64,000 nt of DNA from NCBI RefSeq assembly GCF_019097595.1, contig NC_080732.1, positions 5,377,354-5,441,353 on the forward strand, written 5' to 3'. The stretch comes from Hemibagrus wyckioides. Taxonomy: Eukaryota; Chordata; Actinopteri; Siluriformes; Bagridae. The position numbers were made by a program, and so were the translations under genes. The notes beneath the pieces are model-generated. The model was not told the DNA's origin. It saw only the letters and a list, made by a program, of their open reading frames with translations, and searched no databases. Shown here piece after piece: positions 61,174 to 64,000 of this stretch (within the stretch, counting starts at the first letter, position 1; every line of letters begins with the position of its first letter).

Positions 61174-63563
61174 ATGCGCTTATTTTTCAATAAACACCCG
61201 AACGTGCCGAGGTCTCGTGGTGCCTCTAGTACATCCTGCTGTCCGGTGATCGCCGGTTCGGCGGTACTTTACTGCGTCACGTGCGATCAGCCGCTCAGCA
61301 GCCGCTGCGTTATTAACGGCGCACACCGGGACCACCGCCTGAAGGACCTAAAGGACGCTGTTCACGATCAAGTGGTAAGAGTTGTTGATGTTGTTGTTGT
61401 TGTTGTTATTTAGATTTTAGCTTGTTGTTAACCCTATTTATAATCTCTGTGCATTAATATTAATCTGATCAATCAGAGATGAATAGCTTTTTACACTCAG
61501 GTCACACTCAGGTTAATGAATATTTATGTTTATGATTAATAATATGAATTTACCGTCATAGAAAAAATTGAATGACTTCAGCGGGAAGCTGATAACCAGA
61601 GAAAGGAAGTTTGGTGACTTTGCACCAAGGATTGAAGCAGCAGAGCACGAGCTGGAGGTGAGAATTAACAGACACAAATAAATAATAATAATTATTGTTG
61701 TTATTGTTGTTGTTAGTATTATTATTAATATTATTTATTATAATATTAATATTAATATTATTAATAATAATATTATTTATAATAATAACAATAATATTTA
61801 TTATTATTGTTGTTGTTTTGTTGTTGTTGTCAATTTATAATAATAATAATAATAATAATACATTTATCATTATTATTATTATTATTATATAATACACCTA
61901 TCCAGTTCATTAAGAAAAAAACATTGTAGCATTTATTGGATAAAGATAATTTATTATTGGACAATAAATATATCAAATATACCCATGAAGTCCACTATTA
62001 AGAGCACTTTGTGATGTACAGGAGTTGTGTAGCCAGACCCAGGAGCTGCTTCAGAAGGAATACAGTACTCTGATGACTTTAATCGAGCAGAATCGGCAGC
62101 AGGCCTTTTTCATTCTGAACGCACAGAAAGAAGCAATGAAGCGACAACTCCAGCAACTGTACGAGGATGCACAGAACTACCAGAGCAAGTCCGCAGCCAT
62201 AGTCAATGAAATAAAGGAGCTCAACACAAGACAAGACAGCGAGAACCCAGCCAGCCTGCTGGTAAACATTCAGTTAGTTCAATACGTTTGGATCTACCAT
62301 AAGAGCAACATTTCAGCACAGTATTAATCACTGATCTTTACTTGCTTTCTCTGCAGGGGGAGATTAACGCACTAGAGACCAGGTGAGTCCCACACACACT
62401 TATTAACCTCCTATTTATTCATTCAGCTCAGGAAACTGAGCTAGCCCAGAACCTTAGAGTCTGAGATTGAAAGAAATTGTTGGTCTCTTGCAGCATGCAC
62501 ACGATGAACGAGTTTTATACCTCTGTGGACAAGAAGCTGAAAATCGATGACACAAGACTGAAAGCTCTGGAAAATTCCATTAGGAAAATCGTGGAGAAAA
62601 ACAAAGAGCTTCTGCCACGCCCATGGGAATGTAAGTGTCTTTGAATATTTTTGAAGTATGATAGAAATAATATAAAGGATAAATGGTAGTTAGGGTGTAA
62701 CAAGGGTATAGGGGGTACATTAGGGAAATAATGAGGATTGTGGTGTAATCAGGGGTAGAAGAAGAAGAAGCCTTTATTTGTTACATATGCATTACGACAC
62801 AGCTTGTTACAGGCTATGATACTTCTGGAGCAGAGACAGATAAAGGTCTTACTTAAAAGCCCAACAGTGACATGTTTATCTACTGAGCTACTTATTCATA
62901 TGAGTTAGGTCTAATAGGTTTTCTTTTCTTTTTTTTAACCTGACAGTCTCAGAGACCATCACATTGGACGAGAACAAAGCTCAAGGAAATGTTCAGATCT
63001 CAGAAGACAAGACAGAGATGTCATTGAGCCCTGTGGGTGGTCTGAGCCTTCAGTCTCCATGGAACAGCACAAGGGCATCTCAGAGCTTCAAAAGAGGCTT
63101 GCATTACTGGGAGGTGGCAGTAGGAGGCTGTGAGAGCTGGGCCGTCGGATTAGTGGAAAACAGCCGGGTTAATGGCATCCAAACTCTATCTGCAGGCCAG
63201 GAAAAGAATATGTGGATTCTGGAGTGCGATGGTGGCGAGCTCTCAGTGCTGCACAACAACGACTTTAGCAGAGTCAAAGAAAGCAACATCGAAACCCTCG
63301 GCGTCTTTCTGGATTGCGATAAAGGGCGACTGAAGTTCTACAATGTCAATACAGGTAGCATTCTGCACTCATTTATTGCCAAATTTAGCCATGCCGTGTT
63401 TCCCATGTTCCGCATGCGTGCACAGAAAGACAGTATCGCACGACTGAAGATATGCAACCTGATTGACAAAAATGACGTAGAATACATCAGCAGTGCCAAC
63501 TCCATGACCTCAGAGTCTCTGAACGAGGAGGCCATGGAGGTATCTTCTCAGAGCTCAAATTAG
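61174..63563 (+). CDS. TRIM-like protein without RING (B-box, coiled coil, PRY-SPRY), copy B
   Basis: Exons: 61174-61374, 61562-61657, 62022-62261, 62357-62382, 62494-62630, 62947-63563. The predicted 438-residue protein is identical to copy A. The coding differences I see are silent: CCG to CCA in the 96-nt exon and GAT to GAC near the start of the last exon. Introns differ by single trinucleotide units and the 3' UTR by a shorter poly-T and a 4-bp deletion. Both copies carry the same 541 bp upstream of the ATG, so both could be expressed. The degenerate B-box (I26, S42) is shared. This is either a very recent tandem duplicate or a collapsed or duplicated haplotype in the assembly. Confidence 0.85.
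62764..62898 (-). mobile_element. Truncated SINE (type 1) in TRIM-like copy B, intron 5
   Basis: Duplicate of the fragment at 59348-59482, carried along with the tandem unit. Confidence 0.6.
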
Positions 63564-63691
63564 GATTTTTTTTTTTAAAGTGGGGTAGCATCTATTTATT
63601 TTAAGTCTATAAAAAATGCATTTATTTACAGTGTTGTGAAGATAGGGTTAATGAAGGTATGTTACACACCATAGCTAAGCTGTAACTGTGC

Positions 63692-63697
63692 AATAAA
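63692..63697 (+). terminator. AATAAA polyadenylation signal, TRIM-like copy B
   Basis: Equivalent of the signal in copy A; the second hexamer is at 63801-63806. Confidence 0.5.
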
Positions 63698-64000
63698 TAA
63701 TTCAAGAAGTGAAATTTATTTTGTTTTTAATATATATCTATATATATACATATATATTTATGTATATTTGTATAGATCGATGTTAAAATGTAGATGTGTT
63801 AATAAAATTTTGAAAAATGACAACAAATTGTGGCTCATTTTCTTGTTTTATTGGTGTGTGTTTTTTTTTTAGAGATTTTCCATCTTATCCCTAAAAGTGT
63901 CTCACAAGTGAGTGTCAACTATTACATAACCTGCAGGGTTAGATAACCAGGGTATGGGTGGTTATCTTTAATCAAGCAGGGCCTTGCATTTTTAGAACAA

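Larger units (their letters stand above)
60633..64000 (+). repeat. Tandem duplication unit B, cut by the window edge, containing TRIM-like copy B
   Basis: It matches unit A throughout, with a handful of substitutions, microsatellite length changes (+/-3 bp) and a net 8-bp loss in the 3' UTR. The window ends about 40 bases before the position equivalent to the A/B junction, so whether a third unit follows cannot be seen. Confidence 0.93.

Noticed and set aside
1..64000. CRISPR arrays, operons or prokaryotic mobile elements
   Set aside because: The window is eukaryotic; the direct repeats present are microsatellites, minisatellites or the gene duplication.

Overview
This is a stretch of teleost fish nuclear genome. 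It shows vertebrate intron/exon genes with GT-AG junctions, many CA/TG microsatellites, Tc1-like transposons, tRNA-derived SINEs and an RTE-type LINE. The SINE and Tc1 families look like those of ostariophysan fish, possibly a catfish; that placement is inference. There are no prokaryotic features, rRNA genes or recognisable free-standing tRNA genes.

Region 1 (about 2.2-26.3 kb, + strand) holds one large gene that I could assemble exon by exon: an SLC4 chloride/bicarbonate anion exchanger, best matched to AE2 (slc4a2). Twenty-two coding exons join in frame to 1,198 codons, from a three-codon first exon (M-T-E) to a C-terminus ending H-M-P-V. Its introns carry SINEs, three internally deleted Tc1-like elements and long purine-rich low-complexity tracts.

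Region 2 (28.3-34.2 kb, + strand) holds two tandem four-exon genes for small secreted six-cysteine proteins of the chemerin type (rarres2, cystatin-like fold). Exons 2-4 have identical lengths in the two copies (111, 102 and 90 nt). RARRES2 and SLC4A2 also lie near each other on human 7q36, so the neighbourhood looks conserved.

Region 3 (34.2-57.2 kb) has no gene I can support. It is full of mobile-element debris: several Tc1 families, at least three SINE types, a broken RTE LINE on the minus strand (50.4-53.3 kb), probable LINE 3' tails ending in simple repeats, and minisatellites.

Region 4 (57.2-64.0 kb, + strand) holds two almost identical tandem copies, with a 3,416-bp unit, of a six-exon TRIM-like gene. 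It encodes B-box, coiled coil and PRY-SPRY domains without a RING, 438 residues. The predicted proteins are identical and I found only synonymous coding differences. The second unit runs to the window edge, so the array may continue. The B-box lacks two of its eight usual zinc ligands, both belonging to the same zinc site.

Functionally the window joins an intracellular-pH/chloride transporter gene, a pair of candidate chemoattractant/adipokine-like genes, and a young tandem array of candidate innate-immune TRIM-like genes. Nothing in the sequence shows that they act together.
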